Positions 8,749 through 17,536 are shown, numbered from the stretch's first letter. The stretch is 48,945 nucleotides of DNA from Polyangiaceae bacterium (GCA_029261965.1 JAJDAH010000383.1:1-48945), one strand, 5' to 3'. A program made the numbers and translations. Notes: generated by a model not told the origin, from the sequence alone.

Positions 8749-9447
8749 TCAATCGTCCGCACGATGACCGAAGGCGTCGAGCACCATGGCGACGATTCTC
8801 GAGGTGAGCTCGGGCAGGCGTTCGTGTTCGCCGTGGTCCATGTAACGCGCGCTGATGGCATCGATCCCACCGACGAGGCAATACGCCGTCGTCTCGTCCG
8901 GCGCGCGTCGCACGAGTCCTGCGGCGTAGGCTTCCGCGACGCCTTCCATGATGAGCGAAGCGTAGCGCGAGAACACTGCTTCACGTCGGCTCACGCCTTC
9001 CGCGCCGAGTGCGAGAACCTCTCGCGTGACGACGAGCGTCGCGTTAGGCTCCGCTGAAAGCGCAAGCAAGTAGGTGCGAATTGCGCGCTCGACCTTCTCG
9101 CGCGGGTCCGTCGTGCTTCTGACCTCGCGTTCGATCGCTCGGAACAGCGAGCGAGTCCCGAAGTCGTAGACTTGGACCAGTGCGTCCGGCAGGTCTCGAA
9201 ACTCTTGGTAGAACGCCTGGCGACTCACGCCCGCGCGGTCGACAATCTGCTGGACGGAAGCACGCGCGAATCCGTGCTCGCCGATCACGTCGATCGCTGC
9301 GCGAAGGAGCTTGAGGCGGCGCTCTTTCGCGCGCTCGCCCCCAGTTTTTTTTCGGTCGTAGCTGCCGGGTCCCGGCCCCTTACCGGCGGCCTTTCTTGTC
9401 CCCGAAGGCCCGGAGTTCCCCCGTGTTTGAGTGCTTGGAGACGACAT
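8749..9447 (-). CDS. TetR/AcrR-family transcriptional regulator
   Basis: 232 residues. A basic, Gly/Lys-rich tail of about 38 residues precedes a typical TetR helix-turn-helix: RLKLLRAAIDVIGEHGFARASVQQIVDRAGVSRQAFYQEF (about 44-83). The C-terminal ligand-binding helices are variable and give no hint of ligand. The gene is divergent from the serine-hydrolase lipoprotein at 9582. The 134-base gap holds two inverted repeats, one touching this gene's start, so autoregulation and control of the lipoprotein are likely (inference). Confidence 0.9.
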   Translation of the reverse strand: MSSPSTQTRGNSGPSGTRKAAGKGPGPGSYDRKKTGGERAKERRLKLLRAAIDVIGEHGFARASVQQIVDRAGVSRQAFYQEFRDLPDALVQVYDFGTRSLFRAIEREVRSTTDPREKVERAIRTYLLALSAEPNATLVVTREVLALGAEGVSRREAVFSRYASLIMEGVAEAYAAGLVRRAPDETTAYCLVGGIDAISARYMDHGEHERLPELTSRIVAMVLDAFGHRADD

Positions 9448-9449
9448 CG

Positions 9450-9468
9450 TCTAATTGATAATAGTAGA
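9450..9468. promoter_or_regulatory. Imperfect inverted repeat next to the TetR start
   Basis: TCTA and TAGA ends flank an AT-rich core (TCTAaT ... AgTAGA) two bases upstream of the TetR start codon. It is AT-rich in a GC-rich genome and placed where an autorepressor would block transcription. Only 5 base pairs per arm match, so this is a candidate operator or promoter element only. Confidence 0.35.
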
Positions 9469-9521
9469 CAAGTTGCTGGACAGGACTAAAAAATGGCTTG
9501 CTCAGCTCCGCGCGAGACTGT

Positions 9522-9543
9522 ATCTGAACATAAGCGTTCAGAT
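9522..9543. promoter_or_regulatory. Perfect inverted repeat, candidate TetR operator
   Basis: ATCTGAAC and GTTCAGAT form perfect 8-base arms separated by six bases (ATAAGC). It sits between the divergent TetR gene (8749-9447) and the lipoprotein gene starting at 9582. Its size and symmetry fit a TetR-dimer operator. It could alternatively form a hairpin in the leader of the lipoprotein mRNA. Confidence 0.55.
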
Positions 9544-9581
9544 GACTGGCCGCACACTCGTCGCACTTTCCGGAGGTTTCC

Positions 9582-11129
9582 ATGGCCGCTTTTTTCTCTC
9601 GTTCGCCCGTCACGTCGGGTTCCATTGCCGTTTCGTTGCTGCTCTGTGGGTGCGGGAGCGCCGACGGCCACCCGGACCCCGAGGAGCCGACACTGCCGTT
9701 GGCGACCGGGCAGTTGGTCGAGTGGCCGACCGACCAGTGGGTGGTCAAGACCCCGGAAGAGATGGGCATGGACGCCGAGGTTCTCGACGGTGTGCGCGAG
9801 TACGCGTTTCAGCCCGAAAAGAACACCCAGTCGGTCATCGTGATCCGCGGCGGCGCGATTGTGGCCGAGTGGTACGCCGAGGGCGCGGACCGCACCAGCA
9901 TGGCGACGAGTTGGTCGGCGGGCAAGAGCTACGCGAGCGCGCTCGTCGGCGTCGCGCTCACCGAGGGACTGATCGAGAGCGTCGAGCAACCCATGACGGA
10001 CTTCTATCCGCAGTGGATCGGAACTGCCAAGGCGGACATGAAGCTCAAGGACGCACTGCAAGCCCAGTCCGGCCTCGACTTCAACGAGGACTACGCGAAC
10101 CCGGCGGTCAGTCACGTCATCCAGCTCGGAGCCGCCGCGGACGCGCTGGACTACATCACCAACGTCGTAGAGCTGCGGACGAAGCCCGGCACGCGCTGGT
10201 ACTACTCGAGCGGTGACACGATGCTGCTCTCCGGCGTCATCGAAGCGGTCACCGGTGTCAACGCCTCGACCTACGCCAAGGACAAGTTGTTCGGGCCGTT
10301 GGGGATGGACGAGGCCAAGTGGTGGGTCGATGGAGCTGGCCATACCGAGACCTGGTGCTGCGTGGATGCGCCGACGCGGGAATTCGCGAAGCTCGGTCTG
10401 CTGTTCATGCGCAATGGCGAATGGGACGGCGAGCAAGTCGTATCGAAGCAGTGGGTGAAGGACTCCACCACCGACACCGCGAGTGAGTTCCCGGGATACG
10501 CTTATCAGTGGTGGACGTCTTACGCCCTCGACCCCAGCGGTAAGCTGCCGGCGGATCTGTTCTTCGCTCGTGGCTACGATGACCAGCGCATCCACGTCAT
10601 TCCCAGTCTCGACCTCATCGTCGTGCGTCAGTCGATCTATCGCGAGCCCCCGAACGAAGAGAGGGTCGCTCCAAACGGAGTGTTCGCTGAAATGCAGGGA
10701 CGGAGCGAAGGGACCTACGGCACGATGGCTGCGGACATTTGGATCGATCCCGAGCTGCTCGTTCCCGCCATCAACTCGATCGAAGGTGCGGAAAAGATCG
10801 AGCTGACGAGCCTACCCGGCCTCGGCGAGGTGAGCGACGATCCCGACGAGTGCCGCGCCCGGGCGGCCGAGCTCGGTGGGTTCTGCGAGCCGGTGCACGG
10901 TTGCGTGTGCACCTCGTGCGCGGAGGACTTTCTGCGTTGCAATCAGGATCGGGGCTGCGCCGAAATCCTCGGCTGCGCGCTGGAAACTGGCTGTCGTTCC
11001 GTGGAGTGTCTCAACTCCTGCGGGGACGTGATCGAGCGGAACGGGGGACTGTCGGGCACGAGTACCGCGCTGGCCCTGATCGTCGACGAGTGCCAGGGCG
11101 TTGCCCAGTGCGCGACCAGTTGCGAATAG
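9582..11129 (+). CDS. Lipoprotein serine hydrolase, class C beta-lactamase-like fold, with Cys-rich tail
   Basis: 515 residues. A short N-terminal signal ends in a lipobox-like LLLCGCGS (Cys 22 or 24). Residues about 50-400 match the class C beta-lactamase/esterase family: TSWSAGKS carries the SxxK nucleophile motif (Ser112, Lys115), and WYYSSGD at about 206-212 takes the YxN place with Ser rather than Asn as third residue. ARGYDDQRIHV (about 329-339) takes the place of the usual HxG region. The Asn loss argues against efficient beta-lactam hydrolysis and for an esterase/peptidase role. The last 100 residues form a separate domain with some 15 cysteines (patterns such as CVCTSC and CAEILGCALETGC), probably disulphide-rich and extracellular. 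GGAGG lies 7 bases before the ATG. Confidence 0.85.
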   Translation: MAAFFSRSPVTSGSIAVSLLLCGCGSADGHPDPEEPTLPLATGQLVEWPTDQWVVKTPEEMGMDAEVLDGVREYAFQPEKNTQSVIVIRGGAIVAEWYAEGADRTSMATSWSAGKSYASALVGVALTEGLIESVEQPMTDFYPQWIGTAKADMKLKDALQAQSGLDFNEDYANPAVSHVIQLGAAADALDYITNVVELRTKPGTRWYYSSGDTMLLSGVIEAVTGVNASTYAKDKLFGPLGMDEAKWWVDGAGHTETWCCVDAPTREFAKLGLLFMRNGEWDGEQVVSKQWVKDSTTDTASEFPGYAYQWWTSYALDPSGKLPADLFFARGYDDQRIHVIPSLDLIVVRQSIYREPPNEERVAPNGVFAEMQGRSEGTYGTMAADIWIDPELLVPAINSIEGAEKIELTSLPGLGEVSDDPDECRARAAELGGFCEPVHGCVCTSCAEDFLRCNQDRGCAEILGCALETGCRSVECLNSCGDVIERNGGLSGTSTALALIVDECQGVAQCATSCE

Positions 11130-11147
11130 TCTCGAAGGTGCCGACGC

Positions 11148-12926
11148 TCAGGCGGAGCGCGCCTCGCGCTTTCGCTTCTGCGCGTCATCGAGCACCGCCG
11201 CCAGCGTCTCGAGCTGGACGGGTTTCGTGACGAAATCGTTCATTCCTGCGGCGCGGCAAAGGTCGCGCTGCTCGTCGAGCACGCTGGCGGTCAGCGCGAC
11301 GACGAAGGGTTGCCCGCTCTCGACTTCGCGCCCGCGGATTCGGCGCGTCGTCTCGGCCCCGTCTATGTCGGGCATGTGCAGATCCATGAAAATGATGTCG
11401 TAGGCTTTCTTGTCGATCGCTGCGAGAACTTGCTGCCCGTTGCTCGCGACATCCGGCGAATGGCCGAGCTTCGACAAGAGCCGTGTGGCCACACGTAGGT
11501 TCAGCGGATCGTCGTCGGCGACGAGCACACAAAGCGGAGTGCTCGAGGGCTTGATTCGAGTGGCCGAAAGAGGTTCGTCTCTCGGTGCCTCTTCCTCGCG
11601 TTCCACGATGGGGATGGCGAAGTGAAACGTCGAGCCGCGACCGACTTTGCTCGTCACGCTCATGGTGCCACCCATCAACGCGACCAAGCGTCGGCTGATG
11701 GAGAGACCGAGCCCCGTTCCGCCGTGCCGGCGCGTCGCCGACGCGTCGAGCTGAGTGAAAGGCTGGAAAAGCTTCTTGCGAGCCTCGGCGGGGATGCCGA
11801 TTCCGGTGTCGCTGATGTCGAACTGGAGTCGGTCTCGTTGAGAAGTGGCGCTCACTGTGACGCGCCCAGCACTCGTGAACTTGATGGCATTTCCCACGAG
11901 GTTGACGAGCACTTGCTTGAGGCGAATGGCATCGGCTTCCACCGAGCGCGGGAGGTTCTCGTCGAGGTCCACGTGGAGGTCCAAGCCCTTGTTCACTGCA
12001 GCGGGTTTGAGCAATCGCGTGACATCCGCGACGCAATCACGCACATCGAAATGCACGCTTTTCACGTGGACCTGCCCGGCCTCCATTTTGGACAGCTCGA
12101 GAATATCGTCGACGATCGTGAGAAGTGCGCTGCCGCTGCTGCGCATGGTGTGGATGATTTCCGCCCGGTCCACGTCCGGGTCGTCCATCAGCGGCAGCAA
12201 GCCCAGCACTCCGTTGAGCGGGGTCCGAATTTCGTGGCTCATGTTGGCGAGAAATTCGGATTTGGCTCGAGCTGCAGCGAGTGCCGCGTCTCGCGCTTGC
12301 TCGAGCTCGAGGGTCTTGGCTTTCAGTACCTCAGCGTACTTTTCTACTTGCATTTCGTGGGCTTCGACACGGGCCACGTGCGCGTCCATGATGCGTCGCG
12401 CGGCGATCGCGAAGGCAAGGACCACGGCGACGAGCGCAACGCGACCGAGGAGGAGCTCGCCGCCCACCGGAACGAATTCCGGTTCGACCCTCGCGACCGC
12501 TTCGCTCGCGTGCACGCAGGCGACGAGTACGGAAGCAATGAGCGCCCACACCACGGCGGCCCGAGAGCCGAGCTGGTAGGCGGCGACGAGTGGCGCGCAG
12601 GCGAGCCACCACACCGCCATCGAAGCCGTTTGCCCGCTCAGGATTGCCGCTGCGGTCAGGCCGACCGCCGACGCCGCGAGATTGAGATGGGCGCCAAGAG
12701 GGATTCGCCGGCTCTCGTCGTCCGCGAGAGCCCACGCTCGAATGCCCAGACCGGTCGCCGCTACGGCAAGGTCGATGGCGACGGTTTTCCAGCGCCCCTG
12801 CATGGCGTACTGCAAAGCGAAGCCGAGCCAGCCCACCGCCATCACGGAGGCGAGCACGCTCAGCCGCGAACGTGCCGCCCGGTCGGCAGCATGCATGCGA
12901 ATGTCGAGCTCGCGACCATCGCTCAT
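11148..12926 (-). CDS. Membrane hybrid sensor histidine kinase/response regulator
   Basis: 592 residues from the ATG at 12926 (a TTG at 13004 would extend it). Order of domains: five or six membrane helices (about 22-175), a coiled coil (about 183-222), HisKA with FLANMSHEIRTPLNG (phospho-acceptor His231), HATPase with NLVGNAIKF (about 342-350), DTGIGIP and GTGLGLSISR, then a receiver domain (about 466-580) with acidic pocket DDD, phospho-Asp515 in FMDLHMPD and Lys568 in TKP. All catalytic residues are present, so it should autophosphorylate and pass phosphate internally. No HPt domain or separate regulator is adjacent, so the output partner is elsewhere. No extracytoplasmic sensor loop is large, so the signal is probably sensed in or near the membrane. 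Confidence 0.92.
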   Translation of the reverse strand: MSDGRELDIRMHAADRAARSRLSVLASVMAVGWLGFALQYAMQGRWKTVAIDLAVAATGLGIRAWALADDESRRIPLGAHLNLAASAVGLTAAAILSGQTASMAVWWLACAPLVAAYQLGSRAAVVWALIASVLVACVHASEAVARVEPEFVPVGGELLLGRVALVAVVLAFAIAARRIMDAHVARVEAHEMQVEKYAEVLKAKTLELEQARDAALAAARAKSEFLANMSHEIRTPLNGVLGLLPLMDDPDVDRAEIIHTMRSSGSALLTIVDDILELSKMEAGQVHVKSVHFDVRDCVADVTRLLKPAAVNKGLDLHVDLDENLPRSVEADAIRLKQVLVNLVGNAIKFTSAGRVTVSATSQRDRLQFDISDTGIGIPAEARKKLFQPFTQLDASATRRHGGTGLGLSISRRLVALMGGTMSVTSKVGRGSTFHFAIPIVEREEEAPRDEPLSATRIKPSSTPLCVLVADDDPLNLRVATRLLSKLGHSPDVASNGQQVLAAIDKKAYDIIFMDLHMPDIDGAETTRRIRGREVESGQPFVVALTASVLDEQRDLCRAAGMNDFVTKPVQLETLAAVLDDAQKRKREARSA

Positions 12927-13044
12927 CGTGACTAGTTGTACGGGATTTCGGCCGACTCGGCCGATTTCGTGTCGGACTGGGTAGATGTCCGGAGGTGCGC
13001 TCAATCGCCGCGGCCGGCCCCGCGAGTGGCCGAAAGCGTGCTGC

Positions 13045-14427
13045 TCAGAGCATGCACTGGTTGCGGTTCGTGATCCCGAGCGACGTCAGCGCCTTCGCGG
13101 GGTACGCCCACACGAAGTTGTAGCACATCTCCTGAAGCGTACTTTCGCCGAACGTCACGAGTTGGTCGGTCGTGTTGCGGAAGAAGCACGTGGAGTTGAT
13201 TCGATCGCCAGGGTTGATGACGGCTGGCGTGTCGTAGGCCGCTTGGTTGTTGAAGTCGAAAGGCACGTCGAGCATCGGCTCGACCCCTCCGCCGGCGCGA
13301 TGGATCGTCGAGTTGAAGTGGAAGCCATGGGTGTGCATGTGCGGCCACGAACGCAGAATGGTGATGGGAGTCTGCGCTGCCGGCGTGCAGGTGCCTTGCA
13401 CCGGGGTTTCCGCGCGTGGAGGGAGGACGATGAGTTCGTTACCCAGCCACGACACCGTGGCGGTCTCCTGGCGGAAGGTTCCCGACGCGCAAATTTCTAC
13501 GCCACTCTGGTCCATCTCCGTCGGCGCGAGTGGCGGATTGAAGTAGTGGATCTCGAGCAACATCGACGAGCCCGGTGGGGGAAGAGCGAGGCCGACGTTT
13601 CCGGGCAGGTTGTAGTCGGGCGCGCCCGGGGCCCAGCCGGCCACGAGCTCGGCGTTCGGATGGGCACCGAGGCATTCGTAGTTCGCCCCGTCTGCTTCCG
13701 GAGTGTCGAGGGAGTAGAGCAGCCAGTGGTGGAGCACTTTGGTGTTGTCGAGCACCGGCCGGAAAGAGAACGCTTGGTTCGGCTCTTGCCATGGCACGGT
13801 GAAGATGAAGCACTGATAGACCTCTGGCCGCGGCGGGACGTGAAACTTGTCGTTCGCCGCGGTCTGCCGCGCAGTGAAGCGGTAGGGGACACACTCGTCG
13901 TTCGCGGGAGGTGGGTTGACTGGTGGCGGGGCAGGCGGGCCGCCGCCGGGTGGCGGCGGCTGTCCGCCGGGTCCCGGCTCGCCCGGGCCGGGTTGGCCTA
14001 CTGGCGGCGCCGTTCCGCAGGTGCCGTCGGAAGGTGGGGCGCCACTAGCCGCCCAGTCGTTGAGCACCTTGAGATCTTGCTCGGTAGGCCGCGGGAAGTT
14101 TGGCGGCGGCATCGGCGCCGACTGATCGTGCACGCGAACGAGCATCTCCTCGAAGATGGGTCGTCCGCCTGCTGCCGCAGCCTGCGTTTGCTCCCACGTG
14201 GCGAGTCCCATTGGCGCGCCGAACTGACGCGCGTCAGCGGCGGCGGCATGGCACCCGAGGCAGTGGGTGGCGAGCACCGCCTCCACGTCGCAGGGCAACG
14301 CCGTCCCGCCGGCGGCGTTGCCGCCCGGACCCTCACCGAACTCGCCGAAGCCGAGCCGGCTGCCAGCATCGCCACCGGTGCAGGAAAGCATCGCGAAACT
14401 AGCTGCGGCGATCAGGGCTCTTTTCAT
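13045..14427 (-). CDS. Lipoprotein with c-type haem site and copper type II monooxygenase-like domains
   Basis: 460 residues. A short signal peptide ends at a lipobox-like FAMLSC (Cys16). Residues 45-130 hold a CLGCH haem-binding motif (56-60) in a cytochrome-c-like stretch with a candidate axial Met near 106 and a TEQDLKVLNDWAASG helix. A Pro/Gly linker (about 140-175) follows. Residues 180-455 resemble the two copper domains of peptidylglycine alpha-hydroxylating/dopamine beta-monooxygenases: VLHHWLLY (His233, His234), LEIHYFN (His294), HMHTHGFHF (His363-367 region) and EMCYNF (Met434). These match in order the CuH (three His) and CuM (two His, one Met) ligands. The ATG at 14427 has GGAGA 7 bases upstream. 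The substrate is unknown; the haem domain may deliver electrons (inference). Confidence 0.8.
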   Translation of the reverse strand: MKRALIAAASFAMLSCTGGDAGSRLGFGEFGEGPGGNAAGGTALPCDVEAVLATHCLGCHAAAADARQFGAPMGLATWEQTQAAAAGGRPIFEEMLVRVHDQSAPMPPPNFPRPTEQDLKVLNDWAASGAPPSDGTCGTAPPVGQPGPGEPGPGGQPPPPGGGPPAPPPVNPPPANDECVPYRFTARQTAANDKFHVPPRPEVYQCFIFTVPWQEPNQAFSFRPVLDNTKVLHHWLLYSLDTPEADGANYECLGAHPNAELVAGWAPGAPDYNLPGNVGLALPPPGSSMLLEIHYFNPPLAPTEMDQSGVEICASGTFRQETATVSWLGNELIVLPPRAETPVQGTCTPAAQTPITILRSWPHMHTHGFHFNSTIHRAGGGVEPMLDVPFDFNNQAAYDTPAVINPGDRINSTCFFRNTTDQLVTFGESTLQEMCYNFVWAYPAKALTSLGITNRNQCML

Positions 14428-14606
14428 GACAGGTCTCCGAGCCGAACGGACGAGTGATGTCCGCAGAGCCAATTCTGCCAGGAATCTCGCGATCCGGAAG
14501 TGTACGAGTTTCGCACACCGCGCGAGGTTCGATGACATGGCGCGTCGAGCCCGCTCGGGGCGGCGCTGCGGCCACTTCAGCCGAACAGGTGCGTTTCGTC
14601 TGCGTA

Positions 14607-15653
14607 CTACTGCGCAGCGAAACGCCATCGCTGCTGGCCGGTCGTGCCTTCGAAGCGGGCCGCGGTGCGCTTGCTCGTGGCGATGACGAGCGACTCGTCC
14701 TTCAAGAAGCGCGCAAAAATGATCGTGCCAGGATCGAACGAGGTCGACCACGCTCTCGCGCCCGTGCTCACGGCGATGACGTCGAGGCGGCTCCGACGGC
14801 CACCAGGCAGGGTGAGGCCCACCGCGCAGAGCTTCCCGGAGTCGCTCATCGCCACCTCGGTCGGCTCCCTTGCGCCAACGATTTCGTGTCGGAACGTCTC
14901 CGCGCCGGTTCCCTTCTGGTGGCCGACGACCAGCATCGGCGTCACATCCTTCTGCGCCTGTGTTCGGTGCACGGTGGCGATGATCCGACCGTCGCGCGTC
15001 GCTCCCGCCGCGACGATCGACGAGGGTTGAATGAACCGGTCTGGAGCACGCATTGGCGCCCAAGGCGTGGTGGTTTCGGTGCTCGGATCGAGCTCGTAAA
15101 ACGCGAGTGACCGTGGATCACCAACGCCCTGATTGACGAAGTTTGGCTGGGCCCCCGCCGCGATCAGGATCTTGCCATCGTCGGTCGCGCGGACGGGGAC
15201 GGTGACGAGCATTTGTGCGTTTCGTGCGTCGATGCCCCGAAACTTGTCGATCGCCAGATCGATCGACTTGGGAGCTGCCCCCCGGGACAGCTGCAACTGG
15301 TCCCACCTCACCGAGTCGTCGATGGCCAAGAAGCTCACTACCTGCCCCTTGGGTGTCACGTCGACGACGCTGGAGTGAGGACCGATGTCCGTAGTCGTGC
15401 CGTCGGGAAGACACGCGAGCGCCTTGCGGTAGCCCTGCGTGCCGTCGATTCGCGACCCGTTGGACAAGTCGAGCCGGGCGGTCACGTCGCCGCCGAGGGT
15501 CAGCACGTTGGTTTCTTCCCGCGGGATGCAGCCGCTCGACCAATAGTGCTCACCCTCCGAGCCCCCAGCCTGGGCCGAGCCGTCGCGGGAGCCTTTGCAG
15601 GCGAGCAGTGCCATGCCAAGTACAATGACGCCGAGGCACACCTGCCGGATCAT
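14607..15653 (-). CDS. Lipoprotein with beta-propeller-like repeats
   Basis: 348 residues. The signal peptide ends in MALLACKG, a good lipobox with lipidated Cys19. The mature part is rich in short beta strands with repeated phrases such as DGKILIAAG, DGRIIATV and SGKLCAVGL, then a final TTGQQRWRF, which suggests a WD40/PQQ-like propeller of six or seven blades. No catalytic motif is recognised; it may be a binding or assembly platform at the envelope. It lies 53 bases downstream of the DGPF gene on the same strand and may share its transcript. The 179 bases between its stop and the next gene downstream (14427) contain nothing I can identify. Confidence 0.7.
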   Translation of the reverse strand: MIRQVCLGVIVLGMALLACKGSRDGSAQAGGSEGEHYWSSGCIPREETNVLTLGGDVTARLDLSNGSRIDGTQGYRKALACLPDGTTTDIGPHSSVVDVTPKGQVVSFLAIDDSVRWDQLQLSRGAAPKSIDLAIDKFRGIDARNAQMLVTVPVRATDDGKILIAAGAQPNFVNQGVGDPRSLAFYELDPSTETTTPWAPMRAPDRFIQPSSIVAAGATRDGRIIATVHRTQAQKDVTPMLVVGHQKGTGAETFRHEIVGAREPTEVAMSDSGKLCAVGLTLPGGRRSRLDVIAVSTGARAWSTSFDPGTIIFARFLKDESLVIATSKRTAARFEGTTGQQRWRFAAQ

Positions 15654-15706
15654 GTCCGCCAGGGTACCCCGATTGCTCGAAGGCTTCGAATGCTCTCTCG
15701 TGCGAA

Positions 15707-16051
15707 CTATTGTTTGGGGAGCTCGAGCAACGGCCGGACTTCGATCGATCCATGTTTGGCGCCAGGGATCTTGGCTGCGATTGCGATGGCCTCGTCCAGA
15801 TCCTTGGCATCGACCAGGTAAAATCCTCCGAGCTGCTCCTTGGTTTCGGCGAAGGGACCATCGGTGGTCATGGTCTTGCCGTCGCGGACGCGCACGGTGG
15901 TCGCCGTCGAGACTGGCTGCAGAGCCTCACCGGCTTTGTAGTTGCCTGCGGCGACAATGTCCTCGTTGAACGCAAAGTAGGCCTTCATCATGTCGGGTCC
16001 CGGCTCCGGGCTCTCGGACTCGTTGGCGTAAATGAGCAAGAGGTACTGCAT
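15707..16051 (-). CDS. YCII-related/DGPF-domain protein, ECF42 partner
   Basis: 114 residues starting MQYLLLIYANE and containing TTDGPFAETKEQLGGFYLVDA, the DGPF motif of the YCII-related family. These small dimeric ferredoxin-like proteins are characteristically encoded next to ECF42 sigma factors, as here, where the sigma gene is divergent and 72 bases away. Their biochemical role is not settled; they are usually seen as targets of the sigma factor. A promoter-like element matching the one in front of the VOC gene lies 62 bases upstream, inside the beginning of the sigma gene. Confidence 0.88.
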   Translation of the reverse strand: MQYLLLIYANESESPEPGPDMMKAYFAFNEDIVAAGNYKAGEALQPVSTATTVRVRDGKTMTTDGPFAETKEQLGGFYLVDAKDLDEAIAIAAKIPGAKHGSIEVRPLLELPKQ

Positions 16052-16113
16052 GGCGTCTCCTGAGCAATGAGTTGAAAAGACGGGAGCTCGAGCGAGGAAG
16101 GCTCTAGCATCCA

Positions 16114-16140
16114 GTCGAACGGGATGAGCCCAGATCGACA
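16114..16140 (-). promoter_or_regulatory. Candidate ECF42-dependent promoter of the DGPF gene
   Basis: On the minus strand TGTCGA (16140-16135) is followed by 17 bases and CGAC (16117-16114), about 60 bases before the DGPF start. The same TGTCGATCTGGG and CGACTG at the same spacing occur at 17452-17480 before the VOC gene. From memory, TGTCGA in the -35 region is the motif reported for ECF42 promoters. The -35 part lies inside the sigma gene's own coding start. Confidence 0.7.
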
Positions 16141-17419
16141 GGCCGACGAAAAAAAAACCGGCAGCGCCGACGAAACCGCCCATCGGGCGCTCGAGAAAGC
16201 ATTTCGGGAAGACCGGGGCCGCCTCGTTGCCGGGCTGATTCGACGACTCGGGGATTTCGACCTCGCCGAAGAAGTGCTGCAGGATGCTTGCGCGGCGGCA
16301 CTTCGGCAATGGCCGAGCGAAGGCGTGCCATCGAACCCGCGGGCATGGCTTGGGAGCACGGCGCACCACAAGCTCATCGATCGATTTCGGCGTCGCGAAC
16401 GGCTCGGCGAGAAGGTCCGCGAGCTGGCCTATGGCGCGGATGAAAAGGAGCCGTCGCCGGACGAAGAGCGCGAGATCCCCGACGATCGATTGAGGCTCAT
16501 CTACACCTGTTGTCACCCAGCGCTCGCCGTCGAAGCCCAGGTCGCCCTCACCCTGCGAGTGCTCTGTGGGCTCCACACGGAGCAAGTGGCCCGGGCATTC
16601 CTCGTGCCGGAGCCGACGATGGCGCAGAGACTCGTGCGTGCGAAAAGGAAGATCCGTACGGCGAAGATCCCGTATGTCGTGCCACCCGAGGAGCAACTCG
16701 AGGAGCGCACGGCTGCCGTCACGGCTGTCGTTTATCTCGTGTTCAACGAGGGCTACTCGGCCAGCACGGGGGGAGATCTCGTGCGGGCGGATCTCTGTAA
16801 CGAGGCATTGTATCTCGGTCGCCTACTCGCCGAGCTCGTGCCGAACATCAAAGAGGTACGCGGACTTTTGGCGTTGATGCTTCTCCACGATTCGCGGCGG
16901 TCCGCGCGAGTCGGATCCGATGGTGAGCTCGTCCTGCTCGAGCACCAGGACCGTTCGCGCTGGAACGTGCAGAAAATCGAGGAAGGGCTGGGACTCGTGG
17001 AGGAAGCCCTCGGCCCCGGCGCCGGCGCCGGCCCTTATGCTTTTCAGGCGGCGATCTCTGCTCTTCACGCCCGGGCGGCACGCTACGAGGACACCGACTG
17101 GCGCCAAATCGCCGCGCTCTACTACCTGCTCGGGCAACGCCACCCGTCTCCGGTCTACGAGCTCAATCACGCCGTGGCCGTTTCGATGGTGGATGGCCCC
17201 GCCCGGGGCCTTGCCCTCGTGGACTCGCTTGCCGCTCGTGGCGCGCTCTGTGCCTATCGACCACTGTACGCTGCCCGAGCCGACATGCTCAGGCGACTCG
17301 GCCGGGTTCCCGAAGCCGTCGAGGCCTACCGCGACGCAGAAAACCTCGCGGGAAACTCGCATGAAGCTCGCTATTTTCAGCGCCGAATTCAGGAGCTGGC
17401 CAGCGGGTCAGACTCTTGA
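16124..17419 (+). CDS. ECF42-type RNA polymerase sigma factor with long C-terminal helical extension
   Basis: 431 residues. Region sigma2 spans about 22-95 ([17 protein letters not shown] and [21 protein letters not shown], the -10 recognition helix) and sigma4 about 125-185 ([35 protein letters not shown]). A 240-residue tail follows, with [11 protein letters not shown] and helix pairs ending in TPR-like motifs ([13 protein letters not shown]-type). This tail and the adjacent DGPF gene define ECF42. In this group the tail, not an anti-sigma factor, is thought to control activity, and no anti-sigma gene is adjacent. The ATG at 16124 has no strong ribosome site. Confidence 0.92.
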   Translation: MSPDRQADEKKTGSADETAHRALEKAFREDRGRLVAGLIRRLGDFDLAEEVLQDACAAALRQWPSEGVPSNPRAWLGSTAHHKLIDRFRRRERLGEKVRELAYGADEKEPSPDEEREIPDDRLRLIYTCCHPALAVEAQVALTLRVLCGLHTEQVARAFLVPEPTMAQRLVRAKRKIRTAKIPYVVPPEEQLEERTAAVTAVVYLVFNEGYSASTGGDLVRADLCNEALYLGRLLAELVPNIKEVRGLLALMLLHDSRRSARVGSDGELVLLEHQDRSRWNVQKIEEGLGLVEEALGPGAGAGPYAFQAAISALHARAARYEDTDWRQIAALYYLLGQRHPSPVYELNHAVAVSMVDGPARGLALVDSLAARGALCAYRPLYAARADMLRRLGRVPEAVEAYRDAENLAGNSHEARYFQRRIQELASGSDS

Positions 17420-17451
17420 TTCTTCGTCCCCCGGAATTTTTTTTCGTCGGA

Positions 17452-17478
17452 TGTCGATCTGGGCGCTGCCCAAACGAC
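17452..17478 (+). promoter_or_regulatory. Candidate ECF42-dependent promoter of the VOC gene
   Basis: TGTCGA (17452-17457), 17 bases, then CGAC (17475-17478), about 58 bases before the VOC start. The first 12 bases (TGTCGATCTGGG) and the last six (CGACTG) are identical to the element in front of the DGPF gene; the 11 bases between differ. A run of eight T precedes it. Confidence 0.7.
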
Positions 17479-17536
17479 TGAAGGGCAGACCAGGACGCGT
17501 GGGGAAAGGTCCTCACCCAAGAAGGAGTGTCGAGAT

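Noticed and set aside
11622-12935. 437-codon plus-strand open frame antisense to the sensor kinase
   Set aside because: His/Arg/Glu-rich translation typical of the shadow strand of a GC-rich gene; the kinase motifs on the minus strand are unambiguous.
14428-15063. 5' extension of the copper-monooxygenase frame
   Set aside because: The extra 212 residues overlap the lipoprotein gene at 14607 in another frame and would bury a good signal peptide; the ATG at 14427 has its own ribosome site.
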